Below, one piece after another: positions 34,468 through 45,418 of a stretch of 64,000 bases of DNA. Within the stretch, counting starts at the first letter, position 1, and each line of letters begins with the position of its first letter. Location: assembly GCF_018143015.1 (NCBI RefSeq), contig NC_054746.1, positions 34,070,830 through 34,134,829 on the forward strand, read 5' to 3'. The stretch comes from Lytechinus variegatus. Lineage: Eukaryota > Echinodermata > Echinoidea > Temnopleuroida > Toxopneustidae. Made by a program: the position numbers and the translations under genes. Below the pieces are notes generated by a model. It worked only from the letters and a program-made list of their open reading frames with translations, searched no databases and was not told the DNA's origin.

Positions 34468-35852
34468 AGAATATCAACCCTTACCTAACTTAATAGTTTT
34501 GATAACATATCAGTATATATACATCGTCTCATTTATAGACCTACATTATTTAATAAAAATTAGGCAATACAATTGATTTATAATACAGTGCAATTAAACT
34601 CAATTCATTAATTTTCCTCTTTCAGCATTTTCATATTTACAATGATCTATATATTGATTCTTCGATCATACTCCAAAAATGTTGAAAATGGAGGGGAATG
34701 CTGAGAAGTAAAGCTTGTAGTTTCCATTCCCCTCTAAACAGAGAATAGATTAATTAGTCATTGAATAAATGAATGAATACATAAATTAACATGTAAACAA
34801 ATAATATATGTATTATATACAGGTATATAATGTATAGGCATATGACATAATGAAAAGATGAAATCAACACAATTTTCTTTCATTTTATTATTATTCTTTT
34901 TCATGTATACAGCATAAAACGGATATATTTGCAAAATTTTCATGAAAAATGTCATTATTGAAAAATATTCATGAGTTCATAAAATACAATGCAAAATTGA
35001 AAATGGAGGGAAATTCTGAGAAGCAATGCTTGTAGCTTGTATATAAAAACAAATTGAAAAACGTATAAATAATATATGAATAAAGAGTTTGCAATATATA
35101 TTACATTTGTGTAGAAAAGTCAACAAAAATTCTTCGTCATGAAACTTATATTATTGTTTGAAACTTATGAATATTTTGTTGACGTTTTTTCATTACAAAG
35201 ACACTATTTATGATAATTTTGTAAATGTATCTGCACAAGCATTATATGTAAATTTGTTTTGAGTGCTATAAGATGAAGTATCTCGAAATCAAACATGACA
35301 AGTCATCGTCCCACTACAACCTTTTTGTCATTGTTTAATCAATTTCTGATGATGTTGATGAAAATTGTTATTTTGACGTGCTGATTTTGCTTTGATCATT
35401 GCATCTTTTATTTTTTTTCTTAATGTCTTTTAATTATGCAACAATAAAGGAAAAAAACTGACTGGTTATGAATTTTTAAGAATGTATATATTTATAATAA
35501 TGTATTTTGCGCAGCACGACTTCCAGTTACCCTACACCTTAAAAAAAAAGGAGAATTGTATGAGATAACAAAATTTGGTAGGCACTGTCCCATCATATAG
35601 CTCGGTGTCAATCCAGAGAGTGATACATGTAGGCCTTATGGGCCTACAATATTTATACCTCACTCAAATTTGCTCTTTACTAACGGCCGCTATACTATAC
35701 GGAGAGTCGAAAACGGCTGTTCAATTTTATTCAAACCACCTATTCGGCCGCCGTAGAGAAAACGTGACTGGGGTATATAGACCGTCACTGTACAAACGCT
35801 GTTTAAAATTGTAAGCACGTTGATTAAACCCATCACAATAACTAACAACTAC

Positions 35853-35939
35853 TGTTTAAACTTTGTAAACAACTGTTTAAACTTTTTAAACAAGTTGTTT
35901 AAACCTTTTAAACAAGTTTTTAAACTTTTTAAACAATTG
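35853..35939. repeat. TTTAAACAA tandem repeats
   Basis: Alternating GTTTAAAC and TTTTTAAACAAG units occur about seven times in under 90 bases, giving a self-complementary tract. Confidence 0.7.
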
Positions 35940-37249
35940 CAATAGAGTGACATGCTTTAAACAACGCCTTATTTTTTCATATGCCCATCGGTTCTATTCG
36001 AGTGTTTCAAATCACTCCTCCGGGGATATCAATTTTTACGAGGATGATGAAAGACTTAATTTGAATTGGAGTATTCGTTTTGAAATCTATAATTTTCTAA
36101 TAAAACAATCGAAAACATAAAATTCATGATTATAAAACCCTACTATATCTGACGCGGTTCCGACGCGGTTATAGCGGTTCAAGGCCTAATTCATACGTTG
36201 AAATTTGAAGTTCTGCTATTTTTTTTAAATTCGTATTGATTGCAAACAAAACAGTTTACCTAATTTCTGTTTGCCAAAAATAGGAAATATAATACGCAGA
36301 CCGTCTAGACGGTAGATCTATACAATAATTTGATTTTTTTACGAAAGAGTTCATTTTTCATTTTTGGCAATTTTTTTTAATAGAACGTCCGACTTTTTTA
36401 AAGAAACGAAATTATATTGGCTTCCTCTTAAACCCCATAACATTATCGGGACCAGAAATTCTGACTCTGATTTCAGGAATTTGGCGGCCAATTTAAACGG
36501 GTAAAGTGAGTAAAACTTGAATTAACTGAGTTTCTCAGTTATGAACTGGTTGTATTTTTATGATATGATATATTTTCTGTAAGTCCTGTTAATATGTGAG
36601 AAGTAATGATAATTGGATAATGTGAATGCGCGATGCACGTCTGTCCTCAGCCGCCCGCAAGCGCGAGCGTGATCCCAAGGAAGTTTGTCCCCGGAGCTCC
36701 GGCGCAGGTAGCCTACCGTTACCGTGCGGTGTTATCGTAGTTGGGAGGAAGCTCCCTTGCCTTGACAGTTGAAGTTGAACTTTGAGTGATCCCTTTCAGC
36801 AGCTTCAAACCTATCCCGTGTCAAGACCAAGAATGGAGGAAAGACTTCCTTATGTCCCCTCCACTAATTTAAATTTATAAAAAATACTTTCTCCAAAAGA
36901 TTAAAGGCAACGTACGTCCAAAACACCCTTTCGTTTTTTTTCTTCCGGTTGGAACTTGGGATTCTGGGGCCCGTTTCTCAACACCTGGACAAGTTAGTCA
37001 TATCTTTATCCACAAACCACTGAGTTAGTTCCAACCTAAACCTGTTTCACTAAAGGCTTCCAAACTAAAATACCTTGATAATGATATCGATACTATCGGT
37101 AAAAAGAGCAGACGAGACGTAGCCTTAGACTTTAGTCTTAGTCACAAAATAGCATAATTTTCAAAAAGAAAAATTATGACAAAATTGCAAATATTGTGAT
37201 GAATCGGGAATTACATCTTTTAAAAATAATAGCACAGGTAAATTTAGAC

Positions 37250-37326
37250 AGCTGGCAGCCGTCTGTTTCGAGGAGTTCTTTAACATTTTAAAAAAAATTT
37301 CTCCTCGTACACAGACGGCTCGCTAT
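37250..37326. repeat. Imperfect hairpin
   Basis: GCCGTCTGTTTCGAGGAG and CTCCTCGTACACAGACGGC pair across a 23-base AT-rich loop. CCCCCCGTCGGGG follows at 37364. Role unknown; an old MITE is likely. Confidence 0.55.
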
Positions 37327-37597
37327 CGTGCAGCCACCATTAGGGGACTTGCAATGCAAAATCCCCCCGTCGGGGTTCTTCAATTTTTGTCTTTAATGAA
37401 TAAAAAAATTGACAATTATTGCGACCAAAGTGCAAATTAATATTCCCTCTTGGCATTAATTGCCAAAAAACGGAAAAAAATCAAGTTAAAAGGAACAAAA
37501 ACAGTGACTTACCTCGGCTGTCACGCAAATTCACTTCCCTGTTTTGTCCGATCTTAAGTATTGAGCCATTGAGTCCCCTGTACAGATCGCGCTAGAA

Positions 37598-37668
37598 CTC
37601 TGGTCTCTGTATTTGGTGAGTGAAGCCAACGGAGTTCAGCTGAATAACCAAAATAACAGAGACCGAAG
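37598..37668. repeat. Hairpin repeat, copy 1
   Basis: GGTCTCTGTATTTGGT and ACCAAAATAACAGAGACC pair around a loop containing GAAGCCAACGGAGTTCAG. A related hairpin is at 51907-51976. Each lies beside an ACCATT minisatellite region. Confidence 0.65.
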
Positions 37669-37700
37669 CTTTTGGTCTAACGTAAATTATGCATCATACA

Positions 37701-38775
37701 CCCTTATAAAAAAAATTGAATGGTATACCATTGACTACCATTTATCATACACCATTGATATACCATTGGAATACCATTCGCACAGCACCCACCATACACC
37801 AATGGTATACCATTCAAGCCTCAATGGTATACCATTCAAACTAATTTAAATAATTCGGACGTTACTATTACCATATTCATGAGCACCATTTACCATTCAT
37901 ATACCATTGATCAAACACCATTCACCATTGATCTACCATATGGCCACTATAGACAGGTTTACCATTGACCACCATTCACCATTCAGCCACCATTCACTGG
38001 CCTACCATTTACCATTCAGCCACCATTCACTGGACACCATTGGCCTACCAATTACCTTACACCATTCGCCTACCATTCAACATACACCATTCGTGTACCA
38101 TTCACCATATACCATTCGTGTACCATTCGCGTACCATTCACTTTACACCATTCGCGTACCATTCACCGTACACCATTCGCCGTACACCATTCGTGTACCA
38201 TTCACCGCTCACCATACACCATTCAACTACCATTCGTCGTACACCATTCGCGTACCATTCACTGTACACCATTCACCGTACACCATTCGCCGTACACCAT
38301 TCGTGTACCATTCACTGCTCACCATACACCATTCAACTACCATTCGTCGTACACCACACACTGTTCACCATTGATTGACCATTCACTTTACACCATTCTA
38401 CCATACACCGTATACCATTGACCTACCATTTACAGTGCACCATTGGCCTACCATACACCATTGAACTACTATTCACCGTACACCATAGGCTTACCATACA
38501 CCATTGGCTTACCATACACTGTACACCATTGACCTACCATTTACCATACAACACTGTCATACACACTATACTATTAGTCAACCATTCAAATAACATCATT
38601 GGTCATACACTATAGACCACAAGTGTAAATTCAATGGTAGACCAATGGTTTACACTGAATGGTAGACAGTAGAACAACGATGTGCAATGTATAGTAGGCC
38701 AATAAAGTACAGTGAATGGTAGACCAATGAGGAACAGCATATCTCTGGGGTTAATGGTAGGCTTAATAATGGAAT
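37701..38775. repeat. ACCATT minisatellite region with strand switch
   Basis: From a CCCTTATAAAAA terminus the sequence is dominated by ACCATT every 9-14 bases (TACCATTCGCGTACCATTCA and variants) up to about 38600. Near 38625-38770 the motif appears as AATGGT, the opposite strand. Several frames stay open because the array lacks stops. No coding role is supported. Confidence 0.85.
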
Positions 38776-38824
38776 AAGTATACACAAGAAAAAAAATGAA
38801 AACAGTTACTTATTTCAAGAACGT

Positions 38825-39535
38825 CAATAAAATGTTTTTACTATAAGAAGTTTAAGTACAGCATAAATGGCACAGAGTATTCACAAGTATAGACTTTATA
38901 ATAAAGCACAAAAGTTATCAATATATATGACTTAGCTACTCGTTGATATCTATACTCTGTCAATCTTGTTATCTAAAAATAAACATGCATCAAGACAGAG
39001 TTTGATTGAAAAACACAACAAATGAAGACTAACATTTCCAAGAATAAACCTGTTCTCTCATATTGCTTTTTACATGGATTGAGTACTTGGCAAAACCACT
39101 GTTCTGCATACAAACCTGATACTTGTAATACAATAAACTTGATGTTAAATCTGTTATGTGTAATTGCTTTCAACGACATTAATACACATTTTTTACTAAT
39201 AAGTTCAAGTACAAAAGAGTATTGACAGGTATGGCATAAAAGCACCATATTATGAATACATGTGACTGTGCGACTCCACAAGAGATCAATGATTGCACTC
39301 CACATAAATATTATGTTAATCTTCCTATAAACAAATTTACATGTAAGACAGAGTTTGGACAACAAACTAATGAACACCAAATTTCGAAGATTAAACTCAA
39401 AATGTGTGATAGCCTTCACATGGTCAAATGAATAAAGTGTACCACACCTAGAAGAAATGAAATATCCCCAAAAGGGGGGAAAATAGTACCCCCAAATTGG
39501 TCTCTTTTTTCTTTTCACCTAAAAAGATATATCAA
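38825..39535. repeat. Diverged tandem duplication, ~355-bp period
   Basis: TTTTTACTATAAGAAGTTTAAG (near 38833) and TTTTTTACTAATAAGTTCAAG (near 39187) lie about 354 bases apart. ACAGAGTTTGATTG at 38995 and ACAGAGTTTGGACA at 39350 lie about 355 apart. Other blocks align in order with gaps. Confidence 0.5.
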
Positions 39536-40419
39536 TGGCATGTTTCTACATAGAATTGTTAAAAGGTATTACCCGCCTAAGTATCCAGAATCCCGGATAA
39601 CTGTAGAAACAGACGCGATGCGGTTTATTGATAAATTGCATCGCACAAAATACGGTTTCTCATAACCATCTCTCTGAGAGGTGGTTATTGCCATGTTAAT
39701 CCGTTTAAATTTTTTGTAAAAACATGGGGCAAAATAGCATACGTGTCTGGCTTAAGTGCGTGAACCAAGAAGTGCGATCTCACAGTATACATATATTCTG
39801 GCCGGTTTTTATCTCGCCAGCTGATCGCGAAACGTGTGTACCTGTTACAATGAGTGAGATCTACCATGAATTTTGAAAATTTTCCTAACGAGATGCAATT
39901 TTTGACATACCAAAATGCAATGTGAGGTTATAGGTTGAATTTTCCGATTTTCCAATTTCCGCCGTATTTGCGACGCGAAATGCAAGTTAATCAGATTATT
40001 CAGTCTGTAGAAAGAGTTTGGTTTAAGAACGATAAGGTTATTCGAGTCCGGAAAAGATAAACTGTTTTTAATGATTTAATGTACAAACACGCCAAAAGTT
40101 TATCATAAATACAATAATGATACATTAAGAAATGAATAATATATCACACATAGAAAAAAAAATATAATGAAAATAGGGAAAGAAAATTATTCAATTTGGA
40201 ACACTAAAAAACAGAAGAAAAATAGAGACCTTTTTTGCAAAAAATATAGAAAATAATATATACAAGATACCCACTTATTTCTTTCTATTTTTGTTGTGTT
40301 AAATCAGATGAATAACTCAACTATGTGTGAGAAATAATATGATTATTGTCTTACACAGTAAATCAGTAGTCAATCGTAATTTTTTACAACCGAGCTTGGA
40401 CAAAATTTAAATTCATATA

Positions 40420-40870
40420 ATACAAAAAATATATAAATTGTGATCTTGTATATTCATGAGGACTTGCAGAGAACAGTTTTACCAAAAAATAACAACTTTA
40501 ATTCGTCAAAACTTTGTTAATCCTCAACAAATTTTTATGAAATTTTCAGTGTTTTTTGTTGTCTGATGTACACTTTCAATTATATCACATAGCTTTCAGT
40601 CTCGAGTACCTCTAGCCCTTCAATCAAATTGGTTGGACGACCGGTTACATTTTACATATAACATAGTTATAAGGAGAATGAAGGGGACCATAGAAAGAAA
40701 GCATGAGAAAATGGGAGATTTTGGTAGGGAGAGAATGAATCAGAAAAGGATCATGCTGAAAATTTCATTAAAATCTGATAATAACAAAGTTATTGAATTT
40801 GAACAACATTTTGGTAAAAAATTAAGCTAATGTACACATGATCGTCAGGAATATTTGTTAGGCTTATTCT
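40420..40870. mobile_element. Degenerate foldback MITE
   Basis: TATGAAATTTTCAGTGTTTT and the later complement-like CTGAAAATTTCATTAAAATC mirror each other about a centre near 40630, as in the GTCCACC family. Ends are not clear. Confidence 0.4.
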
Positions 40871-40965
40871 ATAAAATGAAATAATTATTTCATATTTTCA
40901 TACATGTGTGTATGATATGTCCCAAGTATCATATCATTATTTCCAGCAATGCATATCTTCACATT

Positions 40966-41490
40966 AAAGGTAAAGTCCACCACAGAAAAGGTTGTTTTGA
41001 ATCAAAAGAGAAAATCAGGCAAGCATCATGCAAAATATTTCATCTAAATCGGATGCAAAATAAGAAAGTCATGACATTTTGAAATTTCGCCTATTTTTCA
41101 CAAAATAGTTATATACACAATTTACCCACATGCATATGAGAGAATCGATGATGTCCCTCACTTTTTGTTTTGGTTTTCATTGTTTGAATTGTACAATATT
41201 TCGATTTTTACAGATTTGACAATAAAAAAATCAAAATAAAACTTTATTTCATAGGACAATGAGGAGAAAATTATAATATTTCATATTTAAAAAACAAAGA
41301 AAAGTGAATGAGTGATGTCATCAGTTCCCTCATTTGCATACCGACCTGGATGTGCATGTAACTATTAAGTGAAATTGAGCGAAACTTTAAAATGTCATGC
41401 CTTTCTTATTTTTCATCCGATTTTTATGTTTGATTTTTCTCTTTTTAATCAAATCAACTTTTTTGTTAGGGTGGACATGTCTTTGAAATA
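40966..41490. mobile_element. Palindromic MITE (GTCCACC family)
   Basis: It starts AAAGGTAAAGTCCACCACAG and ends GTTAGGGTGGACATGTCTTT, inverted. The interior repeats the family blocks seen at 7577-8165, including AAGAAAGTCATGACATTTTG and its mirror TAAAATGTCATGCCTTTCTT. Non-coding. Confidence 0.8.
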
Positions 41491-41582
41491 AATTTTCACT
41501 CCATTTTTTATAGTTCTCGGAGGACAAAATGTAAATTAGCGCGACTTCTTGTAATAAAATACAAGTGGGGATATGACATCAG

Positions 41583-41750
41583 CTGGTTAGTGGTTCTGAC
41601 TCTCACCTTCCAAACAGAGGGTCGTGAATTTGAGTCCTAGCCATGGTGTGTTTTCCTTCAGCCCGAAATTCATCCACACTGTGCATCACTAGACCCAGAT
41701 GAAGTGAATGGGTACCCGGCAGGATTAATTCCTTGAAGCTGTAATAAGAA
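41583..41750 (+). mobile_element. tRNA-derived SINE, partial
   Basis: Head GGTTAGTGGTTCTGACTCT, an eroded B box, then GTGTTTTCCTTCAGC, CACACTGTGCATC and CGGCAGGATTAATTCCTTG. This is the plus-strand counterpart of the 25.4-kb SINE, truncated at both ends. Confidence 0.7.
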
Positions 41751-42046
41751 ATATTGGATGATAACAATGCAAAGGACAGTATATTAGCTAAGGGTTCAAA
41801 ATATGAATGCTTGTCGTGTGTGTAAGCTTTCTTTAGAAGTTCATATATTTTTTTATATATCGAGAAATTTGCAGTATACTCTACCATTCAATTGAATGAT
41901 ACCAATTAACAAATATCAACAAAACATTTGGTAAAATATGATAAATAAATTAATGTTTAACCATAGATGGGTAGACAATAACCTATCTAATGGGAGGTTG
42001 CCCCAATGATGAAAAATACCACAACAAATGAATACCTGGGGACAAA

Positions 42047-42212
42047 TTGTCCACCCTTACCCCCTCAGCCAACATGCTGATATTTTTTCTGGGGGGGGGG
42101 GTGTCAGAAAAGACTTGTGCTCCTCTAAATAGGGATGACATTTGTCCTTTCTCAGGATTTTTTACCATTCCTGACAAGGTTTTTTTTTCCAGCTATGCCA
42201 CTGCAGGAATAC
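42047..42212. repeat. G-run repeat with GCTATGCCACTG end
   Basis: A G run, a T run and a terminus CCAGCTATGCCACTGCAG resemble the right ends at 11.9 and 21.45 kb. It is probably a fragment of the same element type. Confidence 0.35.
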
Positions 42213-42275
42213 AATCTGTTTTATCTCATGAAGCTTTGCAATTTTTTCTACTGAAGAAAATTCTTACACACCTAC

Positions 42276-42395
42276 CTTTCATAAACTCCAATTGTTTCTT
42301 GTACATGGCACGTTTTCTGTGTTCAACACCCGTCGTGTCATTCCCAGATAAGGCTGGACCATCTACCTTATCATCCAGTGTATCCGTCGTCCAAA
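42276..42395 (-). CDS. Candidate internal exon of an unrecognised minus-strand gene
   Basis: On the minus strand an acceptor (TTTCATTTTCAAAG) precedes 120 bases that stay open through a peptide containing TTDTLDDKVDG and EHRKRAMYKKQLEFMK. It ends at ATGAAAG/GTAGGTGTG, a good donor. The peptide is charged and looks coding, but I do not recognise the family. The exon needs two bases to complete a codon and leaves one over. A donor at 46917 leaves the complementary phase, so the two could join across a 4.5-kb intron that holds the repeats. No start or end of the gene was found. Confidence 0.4.
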
Positions 42396-43186
42396 CTTTG
42401 AAAATGAAATAAAATCAATTTGAGTGTTGTAAAATCTGCATGTATGTGCAGATACAAGCAAAAATAGAATACTAATATAGTAATAGAAAAAGAATGATCT
42501 TAGAACTTTAATGTTAAAGATATTTTTCATGGATCTCTGATTACCAGCCCAGAATTCAGGATAAAGATAAGGAAATGTGATAGTATTCAGCGTAGTTCAG
42601 ACAAGGCTGTATTATAACTGTGCATGCTTTATACTAGTAAAAGCTAGGTCATCTGAAATCAAATGTCTATAGCAGCAATTTTCAAGAGGGTAATCGATGA
42701 CATAAATTCCATTTTTCTGGTATTGACAACCGCAGAAGCAGATCCAAGAGGGCACATTTGACCTGTGCCCCCACCTTGAGAGCAATAGTCGATGTGTTTG
42801 ATAAAAATGTGGCTTTCTTACACAAGTGTTCCCCCCCCCTTCGAAAGTTACAGCAAATATATTAAAAATATTGTCTCATACAAGAGGATCTCTTTTTTGG
42901 TTTGCTTGTTATTTAAAGTTTCCTTGGGAAAATGTGCCCCACTACCCCCTTTGAGAAATCATGGATCTGTTCATGGACAATCATATGCCAGTGGATGGAC
43001 TCCAGACGTTTTTAGGCAAGTTTTGATCAGTAAATAAATAAAAACAGATAAAATGTGATCACAGGACAAACTTAACTTTAAAAAAGGATAAAATTTACTT
43101 TAAAAAATTGATATGCCTAGCCCCATGAAAGGATCTAAGAATACCCTCCCGCACTAATGCAGTTTCACACCAGCCAACTCACAGTG

Positions 43187-43862
43187 AACAATTGTGTACA
43201 ACGGATAGCGGAGCGTGAACGTAGTGGTCGTGTACATTTTTGCTTATTACATGACGTCATCCAGCCACTGCCGAGAACCAATTTATGAATGAAAATATAG
43301 TAAGCATGCGCAGTGCAAGCCTTTTGTTTCCCCACACAGAATTCCACCAAAACAAGTGTGCAATTCCCTATCACCTCGTACCAAAATCGACCTAGAATTT
43401 CAATTTCGCATATTTTATATGAATTATGAAAGGTATTCTCGGAGGATCTATTTTCTCACCGATACCGCACAGGTAAGCGAATTTCGAATACTTCTTGCTT
43501 TTCCATCAAAATTTTACGAATTAGCATCTATATGTCATTGTGTTCCTTGGAATTTATAGAGTCTATCGCAACGTGCAAAAAGTCAATTGGCTTCCGGGTT
43601 TCAGAGCGTCGCGTGAATATGCATGAAATTGCAGAGTTTCGATAATTTTTGATCGATACCGGAGCGATCCGATCACGAACCAAGACCATTTACCGCGTAC
43701 ACAACATGACCTGATATCGTTATTGCTATTTCCGCACGCAGTCCAAAGGAATTATTTTTGGGACCATGTGGTCATGACGTGATCTGCGCGATTGACCGAT
43801 CAGCGGTCTTCGAATCGCTGTGCGGAGACGATCTATCCGTTGTACACAGTCTATGGACAATT
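43187..43862. mobile_element. TIR element with CRE and splice donor, copy 1
   Basis: Ends ACAATTGTGTACAACGGATAG and CTATCCGTTGTACAC...GGACAATTG are inverted. Inside are a perfect CRE (TGACGTCA, 43252-43259), GCATGCGCAGTGC (NRF-1-like, near 43304) and CCGCACAG/GTAAGCG, a strong splice donor at 43473. The second copy at 44437-46357 keeps all three. This is promoter-plus-first-exon architecture, but no transcript is shown. Confidence 0.6.
43252..43259. promoter_or_regulatory. Perfect CRE palindrome
   Basis: TGACGTCA, the consensus CREB/ATF site, is conserved at 44505-44512 in the second copy of the host element. Regulatory activity is inferred from the motif only. Confidence 0.4.
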
Positions 43863-44953
43863 GTTTGTTGTGCATGCAACTTCGAGCGAAACTCCCCACC
43901 AGAGTTGTCTACACACATTTTGAGATCAATATTCAATATGCCCACCACTTTTCAAAATATTGCGGATCGCTTGGATTCGCCGTCATGTTGATATGGACCG
44001 AAATTATGTGGTCAAAAGATTCGCATGCGGCATGCTGGCAGTTTGTTCGCCACATGTTAGCATGATTTGGTTGCTAACTTCAGTCCATATAAATATTAAG
44101 GCGAATCCCAGCGATCCGCGAAGTGATGTCTACGGATTAGATCAACGACGTCGAGATCAAGACTAAATACAGCCGTTCCCAATATTTTGAAAAGCGGTGG
44201 GTATATTAACATAGAAATGTGACTGAGAGACCTGTCATGACATTTGGGAACAAGTTTTGGTGATGAGGTATGCTGGTAATCGGCCGGTGCAAAACTGCAT
44301 TAGCGCCAGTTTTCTCTGCATAATTATTGCAGCCTCTGTAGAAAAATTGAATAGGAATCGTTTGTCACTCCGTCCAGTCACAGTTCCACACACAAAGTGC
44401 ACATTTTACCATTGAAATAGTATGTGCAATTACACAGCGACAAATTGTGTACAATGGATAGCGGAGCGTGAACGTAGCGGTCGTGTACATTTTTGCTTAT
44501 TACATGACGTCATCCAGCCACGGCTTATTTCGAAAGGGTGGGTGCTGTCGCGTTAGGGTGCGTCAACGCGAACGCGAAGATTCGTCCAAAGCCCCCCCGG
44601 TTTGGCCGAAAGGGTGCGTTGGGAGCGCCACGTCGCGTCGCGTTCACTGGAACGCGCCCTTTCGTCCAAAGCCCCCCCCGGTTTGGACGAAAGGGTGTGT
44701 TTAATAATAATGAATAAATAAATACAAATATTTATAAGAAAGCTGAAGAAACAAAAAAGACGAGTGATATGTGAAATTTGCATAGGAACATAAATCATCA
44801 TATGGCATAAACATTCTTTTTAAGGTAAAAAAAAACAATGACGGCATGCTGCATGAGGATTTTTTCGGTGGAAATGTTTTATGGTATAATATTGATACAT
44901 GTAAAAATTATGACTGATTTCAAGGTTCTTTCAAATAAATAAAAGTAACTTAC

Positions 44954-45059
44954 CTTCAATTTTATATTTAGCAGGTGTGTATTTATTACAAAGGAAAACA
45001 TTAGTATACCTGGAGATATTTGGTGTCCCCCAAATTATAAAACTTACGGCAGATGTGTC
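44954..45059 (-). CDS. Possible exon fragment inside the Mutator-like element
   Basis: On the minus strand GCCTTGCCTTTCCAG precedes 106 bases open in one frame (DTSAVSFIIWGTPNISRYTN and on to KYTPAKYKIE), ending GAAG/GTAAGTTAC. Both splice sites look good. Mutator-like elements are known to capture gene fragments, so this may be captured host sequence. The peptide is not recognised, and a chance open frame of this length is possible. Confidence 0.3.
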
Positions 45060-45204
45060 CTGGAAAGGCAAGGCCAAAATTGATGTCGGGTCAGCATTCA
45101 CAACGTTTAACTCTTCAGACCCTACCTTACTATATTTTACACTTGAGACCCTGCCTCAGTATATTTTGTGAGATGTGTCTGTTGTGCATGTGTGCGTGTT
45201 GTGT

Positions 45205-45373
45205 GTATAATAATAATAATATGTGCGTGTTGTTTGTATACTAGTAATAATAATAATAATACTTATAATAATAAAAATAACAACAATAATAATAATAATA
45301 CTTATAATAATGATAATAATAATAATTTTCACGCCAAGTGGCTTATTGCAAGGGTGGGTTTCTGATTTTATTA

Positions 45374-45404
<31 letters not shown>

Positions 45405-45418
45405 CATTATTATTCTTA
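45205..45418. repeat. (TAA)n and (TTA)n microsatellites in inverted order
   Basis: TAATAATAA runs to about 45327; after 45 bases of unique sequence the complement TTATTATTA runs 45367-45416. The tract could fold back. It is inside the Mutator-like element. Confidence 0.8.

Larger units (their letters stand above)
34480..37590. other. Gene-poor stretch
   Basis: AT-rich DNA with no gene recognised. It holds TTTAAAC repeats at 35853-35939, a GC-richer patch at 36640-36760, a partial GGGGCCCGTTTCTCA repeat at 36966 and a hairpin at 37250-37326. Short frames such as 35575-35814 show no family motif. Confidence 0.5.

Noticed and set aside
37907-38378. Long overlapping frames rich in HHSPYTI-like repeats
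   Set aside because: Two frames are open at once across the ACCATT minisatellite; repeat units simply lack stops.
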